From contig CAWFWZ010000001.1 of NCBI GenBank assembly GCA_963819645.1, positions 1,116,001 to 1,180,000 of the forward strand: a stretch of 64,000 nucleotides of DNA. Direction: 5' to 3'. Below are positions 39,097 through 48,673 of the stretch, in pieces (within the stretch, counting starts at the first letter, position 1; each line of letters begins with the position of its first letter). Position numbers and translations under genes: made by a program. The DNA comes from CAVVDY01 sp963819645. Lineage in GTDB: Bacteria; Acidobacteriota; Terriglobia; Terriglobales; Acidobacteriaceae. The notes under the pieces were generated by a model that saw only the letters and a list, made by a program, of their open reading frames with translations, did not search any database and was not told the DNA's origin.

Positions 39097-39888
39097 TCAG
39101 TGTTGCCGGTTGCGAGGAGCAAACGACGACGGCACAATCACAGTACCGGCACGATTGATGAAGTACGCATCGGCGGTGACGGCTCCCGGCGGCCCGACAA
39201 ACGCAAATGTCGCAAAGCCGAAGGTATTCACCGGCGTTGAGATGCTTTGAAAGTTCTCGGCGCTGGCGGGTACGGTGAGGTTGGGCACAGATGTAACCAG
39301 GTTCCCGCTATTGTCGTACACCGTGAGTGTGCCGATGATGGCAACACTGGTGTTGTTCACAAAAGCCCACTGGGTAATGAAGGTACCGAAGGTGCTCCAG
39401 CGCGGATTAATCAGGCTGGTGTCGGTAATACGCACAGTGTAGGCATAGAAGTTGGAGGCGTCGTTGTTCTGCACCTGCAGGACGGCCTGAGCGTCAGCTG
39501 GCTGGATCCAGGAGACGCGCTGGGCGAAGGTCCCGCTGAGCTCAGGATCCATTTTGGTTACGTCGGTCGGAGCCGGCGAGACCGGACTGCAACCGCTGGC
39601 CGTGAGCAGCGTCAGAGTCACCGTTCCGGCGATGGTCGGATCGCTCGAATCCCATACGTCCACGCTGTAGGACTTTCCCGCTTTCAGGTTTAGCAGATAG
39701 TAGCTGGAAGTGGACGGCGAGACGAAGTCGTCGGTGGGCGTACCATCGGTCGGCAGAAGGGGGTCAGCGCCGCAGATGATACCGCCATAACGCTTCACTG
39801 TATTCTGATTGTTGGATTGAGTTTCCACCTGCGCTACCATCGTAACGGTAAGCACCAAGCAGATTGTGATTAACCATAGCTTCTTCAT
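39097..39888 (-). CDS. Secreted hypothetical protein, about 263 aa
   Basis: The start MKKLWLITICLVLTVTMVAQ at 39888 has a signal peptide and an upstream GGAG. The mature protein is rich in Thr, Ser and Val, with beta-strand-like text (YYLLNLKAGKSYSVDVWDSS, AIIGTLTVYDNSGNLVTS). No catalytic motif is seen. Likely an extracellular beta-sandwich protein of unknown role. It lies downstream of the 2100-aa gene on the opposite side of a short gap, same strand, so the two may be co-transcribed. Confidence 0.7.
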   Translation of the reverse strand: MKKLWLITICLVLTVTMVAQVETQSNNQNTVKRYGGIICGADPLLPTDGTPTDDFVSPSTSSYYLLNLKAGKSYSVDVWDSSDPTIAGTVTLTLLTASGCSPVSPAPTDVTKMDPELSGTFAQRVSWIQPADAQAVLQVQNNDASNFYAYTVRITDTSLINPRWSTFGTFITQWAFVNNTSVAIIGTLTVYDNSGNLVTSVPNLTVPASAENFQSISTPVNTFGFATFAFVGPPGAVTADAYFINRAGTVIVPSSFAPRNRQH

Positions 39889-39979
39889 CGGTTTCTCCAG
39901 AGAATCATGTAACAAGAATGCAAAACTTGTTGGCCATACCTGAAGCCGCACTGCTGGTAATTCTGCAGCGCTTGCAATG

Positions 39980-42900
39980 TCAGTGCTCGATCACCATGAG
40001 TTTGGGATATTGATTGTCAGGCAAGATAACGAACTTGTTCGGCGAAATGGCGTAAGCGACGCCTCCAAAGGAAGCAACGCCGCGGCCATTGGAGCTGAAA
40101 TTCAGGGTTGCCCACCCGCCATCGCCGAAGGACTGGTTGATTCCTCCAATATCCATGGCCTTGTAGCCCCCGATAATCCCTCCGGCACCATCGCCGTAGA
40201 TCCAGTCCACCTCAGTACCGGAGTTGAATTCGACCGGGTCGAGTGTGCCGCCGTAATAGTTTCCTGAGAACGAGGCATTAGAGAACGGGCCGCCGGTTTG
40301 CGGCTGCAGGAACCCCAGCTCAGCCTTGCTCGTCGGTGGACCGCCAATAAAGAAGCCGGTGTTCTGACCGGCCAAGTACACGATCATGGAGTCCCCAAGC
40401 GCTCCCCGTCCGCTGGGGGCAATGGAATAGGTTCCAGGTCCGGAATCGAAGGTCAGGGTGCCGTCGTTGTTCTTGTCCTCAATCGTGCTTCCACCGCCGT
40501 TGCCGTCGGCCGCGAAGATGCCAATTGTCGCCCGCCCTCCGCCGCCCATTGAAGGTGGAAAGATTGCCTGACTGTAGTACACCGTGTTGCCGTTGAGCGA
40601 CGCATTGCTGTAATAACCGGGATTCGCCTGCCGCAGCGCGGTTGTGGTTTGGATTGAGTTGTGGGTATTTTGCGCGTTGTCCGTGCTTGTCCCCAAAAAT
40701 TCGTTTGCAGAGACAACATAGTAAGCGAAGTGTGAGGTACCGCTGCCGTTCAGCACAGCTGTGGTGCGGCCGGTATTCGCGTCTATATTCGACATAGTGC
40801 CCGTGAAGCTGAAGCTCTTGGAGTTGCCATTGCCCGTACCATCACCACTTCCAGTTATGTTCCCGGCGCTGTCAAGCGTGCTCAAGCCGGCAGATACTTG
40901 CCGGTTGTCCTGCCAGTCTGTTCCGGGGTTGCCCCACACGTAAGTTCCAGCGAGGCTACTGAGTTTGAAGGCGCTGGTGTCCTGCTTGCGCAGCACACCC
41001 GACGTCCAGCCCTCGTGGTTCTGAAACTGAATGATCCTGCCGTTGCCGGTGGAATCGAGAGAGAACGCCAGCGTCATGTTGCCGTGTGCAGGAATGTTGA
41101 TCGTCATCGTGCCCAGGTTGTAGGAGCCGATCTCATACGTGCCTGTAAAGGTGTCGAATTCCGGCCCTTGGTGGACGCCGTTGAAATCGCCCGCGCCAGT
41201 GAGGTTGCCTGCTCCATCCGCCACAAAACTGCCTACGAATGTGATCTCGTCAGGTACGTGGTCGTAGCCATTCGTCGCCAGGGCGTAGTGGCCCGACAGC
41301 AGCGCGGGCTTGCCGTAGGTGTTCACCGTGATGCTGAACTGCTGGCTGGCATGTGCCTGCGGCAAACCGGAGTCAACCACCTGCAGCGTGAAAGTGGACG
41401 TACCGGTCGCGGTGGGAGTCCCGGAGACCGTGCCTGCGCTCAACGCCAGTCCGGTTGGCAGGCTGCCCTGCACGACGGACCAAGTGTAGGGCGGCACGCC
41501 GCCGCTAACCGTGAGTAGTACGTAGTAAAGCTGATTCACCGGAGCGTTGGGGAACGTAGCGGTCGTAATCTGTAGCAACGCCCCTTGCTGGATGGTGATG
41601 CTGAGCGCTGCGCTGGCCGTGTGCATCTGGCCGTCGGTCGCCTTCACCGTGAAGTTCGAGGTGCCGGAGGCAGCCGGTACACCCGAGATGACGCCGGCAG
41701 TGCTAAGCGTCAGGCCGGAGGGCAGGCCCCCCGAGGCGATCTGCCAACTGTACGGGAAAGAACCTCCGACAGCGCTCAGGGCCGTGCTGTAAAACACTCC
41801 CTGCGTACCGGAAGGCAACGAGGCGGTGGTGATTTGCAACGCTGAGGGTCCCTCGGCCACGCTAAGACGCGGGTCCATGCTGTTATGCAGCGTAAACACC
41901 TTGCTGGGTGAAACGATATAGAGAACGTCGCCATAGGGGGAGATCGTGCCCCGTCCGTTGGCGGCGATGTTGTATTGAATCTGCTGACCGGAGTCCTGGC
42001 CTGTCCCGCCGCCCCCGCTGTAGTAGTCACTGACGGTGGTTGTGCCTAAGCCATCCGCAGAGGCCGCGTCCACCTCGGTTGGCACATTCTGCTCGATCGG
42101 AGGCAGCGTGCCACCGCCGTAGTTCCCCACGAGAGAGGCATTGGAGAACGGTCCGGCGGATTGCGGCTCCAAGAAACCCAGCTGGTATTTCCCGCTCCCG
42201 GGGCCGCCGACGAAGAAGCCCAGGTTCTGGCCCACCAGGTAGACGATGTTCTGATCGTTGGAGAAAATGCCCCTGCCGCTGGAGGCGACGGTGTAGGAGA
42301 CGTAGGCAGTGCTGTACTTAAGGGTGCCGCCGTCGTTCTCATCCTGAACAAGCGCCATGATGCCCTTGCCGTCGGCGGTGGCGATTCCCACTCCGGCCTG
42401 CGCGGTTCCACCTTGGCTCGGGGGCGTCAAACTCTGTTGGTGAAAGACAGCATTGCCATATAGCGAAGCGCTGCTGAAAGTCCCCGGAGTGATTTGACGC
42501 AGAAAGCTTCCGTCGTTAATTCCCTGACCAGTATCCGTCTGAACGCACAGGAATTCGGTTGCAGAGACCACATAGAAGGCAAAATTCGATAGACCTTCGT
42601 CTGCCGGTCCCAGCTGACCGGCGCTGCGTCCCGTGTTCGGATCCACCGCTCCTAGAGCTCCTGCCACGCTGCCATTCTGGTAGGTACCATCGGACCCCGA
42701 TTGGTCGTAGAGGCCGTTGCTGATGTTACCGCTGCTGTCGATGGCGAACTCGCCGGCGGCGGACCATTGGTACTTACCGCTAATGCCGGTCAGCCCGAAG
42801 GAGTATGTTCCGGCCATGCTGCTCAGGCTGAATGCGTTGGGGTCTTGCCTGCGCAGCGGACCCGCCGCCCAACCCTGGCCGCTCTGGTACTGAATGATCC

Positions 42901-45900
42901 TGCCGTTGCCGGCGGCATCGGCGATGGAGAAGGCATACGTCATGTTGCCTACCCCGACGATGTTCAGGTTCATGGTGCCGAGGCCAGTAGAACCGAACAC
43001 ATACGTGCCGGTGAACGTCGTGTGTGTCGGTCCGCTGACCACGCCGTTTTCGTCCACGACGCCGTTGGTAATGCTGCCGTTTCCATCGGCGACGAAGCTA
43101 CCCGCCAACGTCCACTGTTCGGGCAGCCCATCGAACCCGCTCATGCTAAACGCATAGTGGCCTGACAAGACACCTGGATTGCCCACCGAGTTGATGGTGA
43201 TGCTCAATTGCGCCGTCTTCTTTGCCACAGGAATCGCCGAGTCCGCGACCTGCACAGTGAACGACGAGGTGCCGGGCGTCGTAGGCGTACCTGAGATCAC
43301 GCCGCTGGGGGACAACGGATTCAAGCCAGCAGGCAAGCTGCCTTGCGTCAGGCTCCAGGTGTAGGGCGGAACGCCTCCGGTGGCGGCCAGGGTTGCGTAG
43401 TAGGGCTGGTTTATCGGGCCCGTCGGCAGAGAACTGGTCGCTATCTGCAGCGAGGCGCCCCCCTGGATCGTAATGCTGAGGGACGCTTGCGTCGTGTGCG
43501 TCCGGCTGTCAGTCACCTGCACCGTAAAGCTGGAAGAAGAGCCACTCGGTATGCCCGTGATCTGGCCCATCGGGCTGAGCGTCAGGCCGGAGGGCAAGGT
43601 GCCCGAGATGATTTGCCAGATATAAGGAGGAACGCCCCCTGTCGACGCCAACGTCGCGCTGTACGCTACGCCCTGCGTTCCAGAAGGCAGCGTCGCAGTA
43701 GTGATTTGCAGGGGAGCAGGATTCAAAGGCGCCGCGCTTACGGCCACCTGAAGCGGTCCGCGGAAAGCACCGAGGTTGGTGATGAATGGGGCCTGCTGGT
43801 TGGCCAACTTCACGGCATCCAGCACGGTGACCATGTCGTAGCCCATGATGGGTACGTAGATCAGCGCGCCATCCGGGGAAACGCCGATGTTCTGGCCGTT
43901 GTTATTGGGATGCCCGATGGCATACACGCCCAGCTGGGTGAAGTTGAGATTCTTGCGGTCAAAGTTGAAGGCGACGACTATGCCAAAGTTGCTGTCCAAC
44001 GCGAACAGATGATTGCCGACTACCTTCCAGCTGATGAAAGAGAGCGTTCCACTGCTGGTTTGCGGAACTCCGTAGATAGTGCTGACCAGCGCCGGACTGA
44101 GCGGGTTGGCCCCAATGTCGAAGACTCCGATTGGTCCGGCACTCGGGATGATGCTCTGCGCCGCCATTAACAACGACTGACCATCGGGCGTCACCGTCAT
44201 CTCGGAATACTGGATGGGGACGAGGCCCAGGCTGTTTGTCGAGAGTGGCGTTACTGTGGCGTGGACTACGTCGAAGATTTCGATGAAGGCATACTGAGTC
44301 CCCGACTGGTCGTAGTAGTAGTAATTGACGTAGACGTACTTGCCGTCGGGAGTGGCTGCGCCGCCCTCGACCGTCAGCCCAGAGCTCGGAGGGAGCACCA
44401 AGCCGGACGGAATGCTCTGAACTAACTTGGGTGTCGAGGTATTAGTGTCAACCTCCTCCAACACAACGTCCAGCTGTCCGTTTATGTTCGCTCTAACTGG
44501 CACAAAGACGACTGGTGTGCCGGTGAGCGGGTTCAGGCTGCTGGCGATCGCGATCTCGCCGATGCCCTGGAGCGCCGTTCCCGCCGAGAATGGAAGCTCA
44601 GCTTGCAGGGTGCCATCGCTTATACTCCACGCTGCCGCCTCTGCCGGGCGGTTCACGCCACGCGTGCCTTCGCTGGCGCTGTAAATTTCTTTTCCATCGG
44701 CGTTGAAGGTTACGCCATGGGGACCCAGTGTATTAGGCACGTCGATCATGGTCTGCTGCGACGGTTCATAGACCGCGACGCTCCAATCACCAAAAGCCAA
44801 CGCTGCAAACTGGTAGTTGGGCTGGAAGATACTGGTGGGAAGAATCGTGAGCTCCTTCACTCCCAGGCCGCTCTGGTACTGCTGCGCAGGAGCGCCACCG
44901 ATATTGGGATTCGTCACCACCACATCCAGCGTTGCCTGCGCGGGCCAGTTCTGCGGCACTGTCACGTGCAACGACGTGGAACTATCGACCGTGGCCGCGA
45001 GTGAAGGCGTGTTACCTACGCGCACCAGCGCTCCGGCGGCGAAGTTCGTACCGGTAACGGTAATGGTGTTGTCCTGGCTGTTGGAGATGCTGGGGGGAAT
45101 GACCATCGTTACCGTCGGCGCTGTCGGCGGAGGAGTACTGGTGATGTTGGCTATTGCGAAGCCATGCGGGTTCACTCCGTTGGCAACGATGGCAGTGTTC
45201 TTGATTGCTCCACCGGGGTTGTGCAGCATCTGCGTGGTGTCGATCAGCACAACGTTCGGGTTCGGATTCGTTCCGCCCTTGTGTCCGCCGACTACCAGCC
45301 GCGTATCTTCAGGATTGAGTACAGCAGCCAAGTCGTTGACGGGGATGTAATTTTGCAGTTGGACTTCGGTTGCCGTCAGGAGCTGGCCAAAGGTCGGCGA
45401 ACCGTTGTTCAGATCAATCAGCGTGGCGGAGAAATTCCCATTCGTATCAAGCCCCAGCAGGTAGCCATAGTTGTTGCCGGGAGAATTTACCTGGGTAATG
45501 AGCAAGCCATAAGGGTCGAAGGCCAGCGTCTTGTCCATTACAAACTGGTCGGTCGCGGTGTTAACGAACAGCAAATGGTAGGTCTGGTAATCCGGGCTGC
45601 TCTGCACCATCACGACGTACTTACCGTCGGGAGTCGCCCCGGCATTGGGACTCCATAGGCCATAGTTCTCAAAATACCCGGCTGGAATTGCGATCGACTT
45701 GACCTTATAGGTTCTCAAATCGATCACAGCGATGGCAGGACGGCCAGCATCCGGAGCCACAGTGGTGACGTATGCCTTGGTTCCCACCACAACGATGGTT
45801 CCCGTGTTGGTTCCTGTGGCGCCCGTCCCCATGTATTGCGACAAGGCTATTTTGCGTACCAGCTTCTGGGTGGAGGTATCCACGAACTTGAGCGAGCCAT

Positions 45901-46282
45901 CGCATTGGTCTTCCACCATCAGGTACTTCTTATCCGAAGTAAACGAAGGCTGGGCATAGGGGCAGACGCCATAGATGCGATTGATCTCGCGTCCCAGAGT
46001 GAAATCCACCACGGAGAGGTAGGCGCCATTGGTTGCCCCGATATAGGTCAGCCTCGGATTCGTTCCCACCGCGGCAAAGGCCTGGTACCCGGCAACATTC
46101 ATCGTCTGCTGAAGAGTCAGCGTCTCCAAGTCGAGCACGTTTGTAGTGCCCATTTTCATCGGCGCGACCAGACTCTCCTGTGCAGGGGAGGCGAGCGTGC
46201 TCACGAAGAAGAAAAGGATGGCAAAGACAATAGCGACTGAGACGATGGTGCATTCTGCAGAACGAGCGGTCGGCGAAGACAT
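39980..46282 (-). CDS. Giant secreted propeller/IPT/putative-Ig protein, 2100 aa
   Basis: Intact 6.3-kb frame with a GGAGGT ribosome site. Residues 1-37 look like a signal peptide or anchor (VSVAIVFAILFFFVSTLASP). Residues about 40-380 are YVTN-like propeller repeats (TPDGKYVVMVQSSPD); about 390-475 an IPT/TIG domain (NTITVTGTNFAAGALVRVGN); about 480-860 a second propeller. Two pairs of putative-Ig (He_PIG) domains (LPSGTQGVAYSATLASTGGV-type, about 860-1035 and 1480-1655) each precede a long module starting LSGHYAF or LSGHYAL and containing FTGTY and GRIIQ(Y/F)Q. The C-terminal half is thus an internal duplication of about 620 residues. Likely exported surface or matrix protein; function unknown. 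Confidence 0.88.
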   Translation of the reverse strand: MSSPTARSAECTIVSVAIVFAILFFFVSTLASPAQESLVAPMKMGTTNVLDLETLTLQQTMNVAGYQAFAAVGTNPRLTYIGATNGAYLSVVDFTLGREINRIYGVCPYAQPSFTSDKKYLMVEDQCDGSLKFVDTSTQKLVRKIALSQYMGTGATGTNTGTIVVVGTKAYVTTVAPDAGRPAIAVIDLRTYKVKSIAIPAGYFENYGLWSPNAGATPDGKYVVMVQSSPDYQTYHLLFVNTATDQFVMDKTLAFDPYGLLITQVNSPGNNYGYLLGLDTNGNFSATLIDLNNGSPTFGQLLTATEVQLQNYIPVNDLAAVLNPEDTRLVVGGHKGGTNPNPNVVLIDTTQMLHNPGGAIKNTAIVANGVNPHGFAIANITSTPPPTAPTVTMVIPPSISNSQDNTITVTGTNFAAGALVRVGNTPSLAATVDSSTSLHVTVPQNWPAQATLDVVVTNPNIGGAPAQQYQSGLGVKELTILPTSIFQPNYQFAALAFGDWSVAVYEPSQQTMIDVPNTLGPHGVTFNADGKEIYSASEGTRGVNRPAEAAAWSISDGTLQAELPFSAGTALQGIGEIAIASSLNPLTGTPVVFVPVRANINGQLDVVLEEVDTNTSTPKLVQSIPSGLVLPPSSGLTVEGGAATPDGKYVYVNYYYYDQSGTQYAFIEIFDVVHATVTPLSTNSLGLVPIQYSEMTVTPDGQSLLMAAQSIIPSAGPIGVFDIGANPLSPALVSTIYGVPQTSSGTLSFISWKVVGNHLFALDSNFGIVVAFNFDRKNLNFTQLGVYAIGHPNNNGQNIGVSPDGALIYVPIMGYDMVTVLDAVKLANQQAPFITNLGAFRGPLQVAVSAAPLNPAPLQITTATLPSGTQGVAYSATLASTGGVPPYIWQIISGTLPSGLTLSPMGQITGIPSGSSSSFTVQVTDSRTHTTQASLSITIQGGASLQIATSSLPTGPINQPYYATLAATGGVPPYTWSLTQGSLPAGLNPLSPSGVISGTPTTPGTSSFTVQVADSAIPVAKKTAQLSITINSVGNPGVLSGHYAFSMSGFDGLPEQWTLAGSFVADGNGSITNGVVDENGVVSGPTHTTFTGTYVFGSTGLGTMNLNIVGVGNMTYAFSIADAAGNGRIIQYQSGQGWAAGPLRRQDPNAFSLSSMAGTYSFGLTGISGKYQWSAAGEFAIDSSGNISNGLYDQSGSDGTYQNGSVAGALGAVDPNTGRSAGQLGPADEGLSNFAFYVVSATEFLCVQTDTGQGINDGSFLRQITPGTFSSASLYGNAVFHQQSLTPPSQGGTAQAGVGIATADGKGIMALVQDENDGGTLKYSTAYVSYTVASSGRGIFSNDQNIVYLVGQNLGFFVGGPGSGKYQLGFLEPQSAGPFSNASLVGNYGGGTLPPIEQNVPTEVDAASADGLGTTTVSDYYSGGGGTGQDSGQQIQYNIAANGRGTISPYGDVLYIVSPSKVFTLHNSMDPRLSVAEGPSALQITTASLPSGTQGVFYSTALSAVGGSFPYSWQIASGGLPSGLTLSTAGVISGVPAASGTSNFTVKATDGQMHTASAALSITIQQGALLQITTATFPNAPVNQLYYVLLTVSGGVPPYTWSVVQGSLPTGLALSAGTVSGTPTATGTSTFTLQVVDSGLPQAHASQQFSITVNTYGKPALLSGHYALATNGYDHVPDEITFVGSFVADGAGNLTGAGDFNGVHQGPEFDTFTGTYEIGSYNLGTMTINIPAHGNMTLAFSLDSTGNGRIIQFQNHEGWTSGVLRKQDTSAFKLSSLAGTYVWGNPGTDWQDNRQVSAGLSTLDSAGNITGSGDGTGNGNSKSFSFTGTMSNIDANTGRTTAVLNGSGTSHFAYYVVSANEFLGTSTDNAQNTHNSIQTTTALRQANPGYYSNASLNGNTVYYSQAIFPPSMGGGGRATIGIFAADGNGGGSTIEDKNNDGTLTFDSGPGTYSIAPSGRGALGDSMIVYLAGQNTGFFIGGPPTSKAELGFLQPQTGGPFSNASFSGNYYGGTLDPVEFNSGTEVDWIYGDGAGGIIGGYKAMDIGGINQSFGDGGWATLNFSSNGRGVASFGGVAYAISPNKFVILPDNQYPKLMVIEH

Positions 46283-46963
46283 GGGGTACCTCCAGCCGCA
46301 AAGATTTCCGTGAATGCTTGCGCCACAAATTGCGGGCTGTTCGCGCCAGCAGTTACTACACGAGGACGAAAGTCCCGCGACGATATACGACTGGACCGTA
46401 TGACTTGCGGCAGCTGCTGTCTGTGACCTCTGTCACCGGGTAGTGTTTTCGCCTCCTCAGCTGGAGATTCCGGACTGGGAGCCTCGGCCCCGGGTTAGGC
46501 TGAAGCGTAGAGGCTGATCGATTGGGCTGTCCATGAAGACCACGATGATCGGCCACAATGCGGTTCTGATCGAAGCTGCTGGCACTGGCTGACCATTACT
46601 CAGCCTGCGCGGTAATCCTGTATATGCACGGCCCCCGTACGCCGGGAGGCTCTGTTCACAACAGCGTCAGGGCTAGGCCTGCCCCCTGACATCGAACGCG
46701 ATCCAGATCGGGACATTGCGTGAGACAACAGGTTCTGGATGCCAATACTTTTTATCGCTGCGGGGAAGTGCGCGGTGTGCCAGCGCTCTCGAACTTGGCA
46801 TTGAGGCTACTGAAACCGTGTTAGCCTTTTTTGGGGAGTTTCACCGGAAATGGCGGTTACAACAGAACAGGCGACGGTTAGTGCTGTTTATATAAACATA
46901 ATATTTACAGTATTATAGATGAAATCGCCCGGTTCTGCGAAATACGGCGACTTCGTCCATTGG
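46283..46963. other. Promoter region and island right end
   Basis: About 680 bp upstream of the giant-protein gene. Bases 46666-46970 repeat 37026-37339 and contain remnants of an AbrB antitoxin tail and a PIN-toxin start (MRQQVLDANTFYR-like, GTG start) that stops after about 34 codons. The candidate arm site CGTGTTAGCCTTTTT lies at 46817-46831. No intact gene. Confidence 0.6.
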
Positions 46964-46984
46964 CGAATCCCCCCTCTCCGCCAG
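46964..46984 (+). other. attR: right attachment core
   Basis: CGAATCCCCCC followed by TCTCCGCCAG, a direct repeat of 359-380 with one C fewer. It marks the right boundary of the island; chromosomal backbone is inferred to begin at 46985. Confidence 0.8.
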
Positions 46985-47460
46985 CTAGTTTTGATTATTA
47001 GAGAGTAACCACACAGAAGCCGAATATCGTCGTATTTTGCCCGTGTTTTCACGAATCTTCCTCGACGACCTGTAGCAGAGAAAGTCTATTCGCATTTACC
47101 AGAGCGTAAATCAATCAAATTTCTCTGAGCGCCAAAACCCGAGTACAGGTCTGCGCGCCGACCTGTACCGAAGAGTTCGCGATCCAACTCTCCTCCCGGG
47201 TCAGAGAGTCTCCAACCATCGACTTTGTTCGCTCTTCAGCGGCCGAACCCAGACAGCTTCCGGGTGTGAGAGGCAGACCGGGCCAGGCAAACGGCTCCAT
47301 CGTCACGTTGCACGTTGCCTTGACGATTTTCAAATTACCGTTGAACGCAGAGAGCTGCTGGCAGGCGCCGAGGCAACACCTTCGCCCAAGCCCGCACAGC
47401 CCATCCGCCTCTCCGGAAAACCCTCGTTGTGTTCGGTGAGTCTAAGCAACTCAAGTCCAT
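46985..47460. repeat. Intergenic with flanking repeat (left copy 47067-47232)
   Basis: No confident gene. Bases 47067-47232 (GACCTGTAGCAGAG ... CGACTTTGTTCGC) match 48284-48450 at roughly two thirds of positions, in the same orientation, on the other side of the 47461-48177 gene. Confidence 0.55.
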
Positions 47461-48177
47461 ATGCGCGCCACTAATCTTGCCGCTGCGGCTCATCATGTCG
47501 AGAAACTTCCTCTAGGTCCCGCAACTCCGGGTGCAAGGCGCTGCCGCCGTAAGTTTCTCCGTTTCTTTCCGGGAGGCTTTCGTGATGAGACATATCGGGC
47601 ATGGGAGCGGGACTATAAGGAGAACGCGCATCGAGAGTGGAACCGTGTACTAAATCAGTCTCTCCATAGTGCGTTTCTGCGCAAAGGCGAGTTCGCGGAA
47701 GTTGCACTTCGTGTAGTCAAAATTGAAGCTCGCACCAATCTCATATTCTCGTTCGAAAAGATGGCCATGCGCGACGCCGTCAAAAGTGCGGCCGGAGCTA
47801 AAGCATTCGCTACCGGGCTCTACGATTTTCTTTACGGGCAAGGCGGCATTGAGAAGAAGTTTGAGCGATGGTGTCAAATCGTTGACTCCTTGCCGCGGAA
47901 GCAGACCCGTGTATTCACTTGGCCCATCGTGACTGTCTTCGGATTTATCGCGCAGCCGGACCGACACATCTTTCTGAAGCCCAATGTGACGCGTCGCGCT
48001 GCGCGTGAATACGGCTTCCCGCTGAGTTATGAATCACGCCCTAGCTGGAGCACCTACGCCAGTTACCTTCAGTTCAGTGATCAAGTTCGCCAGGATATTT
48101 CAGAACTCCATCCACGAGACATGATTGATATCCAGTCATTCATTTGGGTACAGGGTTCTGACGAATATGAAGAGTAG
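47461..48177 (+). CDS. Conserved hypothetical protein, 238 aa
   Basis: The intact frame has strong motifs (FPGGFRDETYRAWERDYKEN, NLIFSFEKMAMRDAVKS, VFTWPIVTVFGFIAQPDRHI, FLKPNVTRRAA, MIDIQSFIWVQGSDEYEE). I recognise this as a widespread uncharacterised family, about 210-240 aa, but know of no function. The many conserved aromatic and charged residues suggest an enzyme or nucleic-acid-related fold; this is a guess. The first 30 residues look non-family, so the real start may lie downstream. Short repeats flank it on both sides. Confidence 0.7.
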   Translation: MRATNLAAAAHHVEKLPLGPATPGARRCRRKFLRFFPGGFRDETYRAWERDYKENAHREWNRVLNQSLHSAFLRKGEFAEVALRVVKIEARTNLIFSFEKMAMRDAVKSAAGAKAFATGLYDFLYGQGGIEKKFERWCQIVDSLPRKQTRVFTWPIVTVFGFIAQPDRHIFLKPNVTRRAAREYGFPLSYESRPSWSTYASYLQFSDQVRQDISELHPRDMIDIQSFIWVQGSDEYEE

Positions 48178-48673
48178 CTAAACGATAGACTTTTCCTGAG
48201 GCGAACCGAAATGGGGGAGGCGTACCTAGTAAGGCCCCGATTTTTGTTAAAGTTTTGGGTATATGTCGCGATTGCCGGACCGCGACCTGTAGCGGAGAGA
48301 TTCATTTTCTGTTTACTAAAGCCGAAACCACCCAAAATTCTCTGCGCGCCAAAACCCGTGTACAGGTCGGTGCGCTGAGGTGCACCGGAGAGTTCGCGAT
48401 CAGACCTCCGGCCCCGTGGGGGGTCAGCAGAACGATCGACTTTGCTTCGCCTCCGATTGCCGGTCAGTTGGCCAAACCGGCACTATGGCTCATTTTTATG
48501 ACTGCCGGCTGGCCGACCACCACTCCGAAACTTAACCAATCAGTCAGAAGCAGCGTCGCCGCGAAGTGGCTCCCAGCCGAAAGGCCTATTCCCATCGCCG
48601 GGGTTACGACACGAAGGGATAGAATGGCGCTTCGCTATTTCGGCCCGGGCCAGCGTAACCATACCGCTATCCG
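48178..48673. repeat. Intergenic with flanking repeat (right copy 48284-48450)
   Basis: The region holds the second copy of the imperfect repeat seen at 47067-47232. The remainder has no recognisable gene and leads into the signal peptide of the next gene. Confidence 0.55.

Noticed and set aside
44427..44684. Plus-strand frames opposite the 2100-aa gene
   Set aside because: Shadows of the GC-rich coding strand; the minus-strand gene has signal peptide, ribosome site and domains.
46356..46556. Minus-strand 66-aa frame upstream of the giant gene
   Set aside because: No ribosome site, domain or codon pattern; it lies in the likely promoter region.
47067..48450. The short direct repeats as attachment sites of another island
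   Set aside because: They are about 165 bp and diverged, not at a tRNA, and no integrase lies between them.
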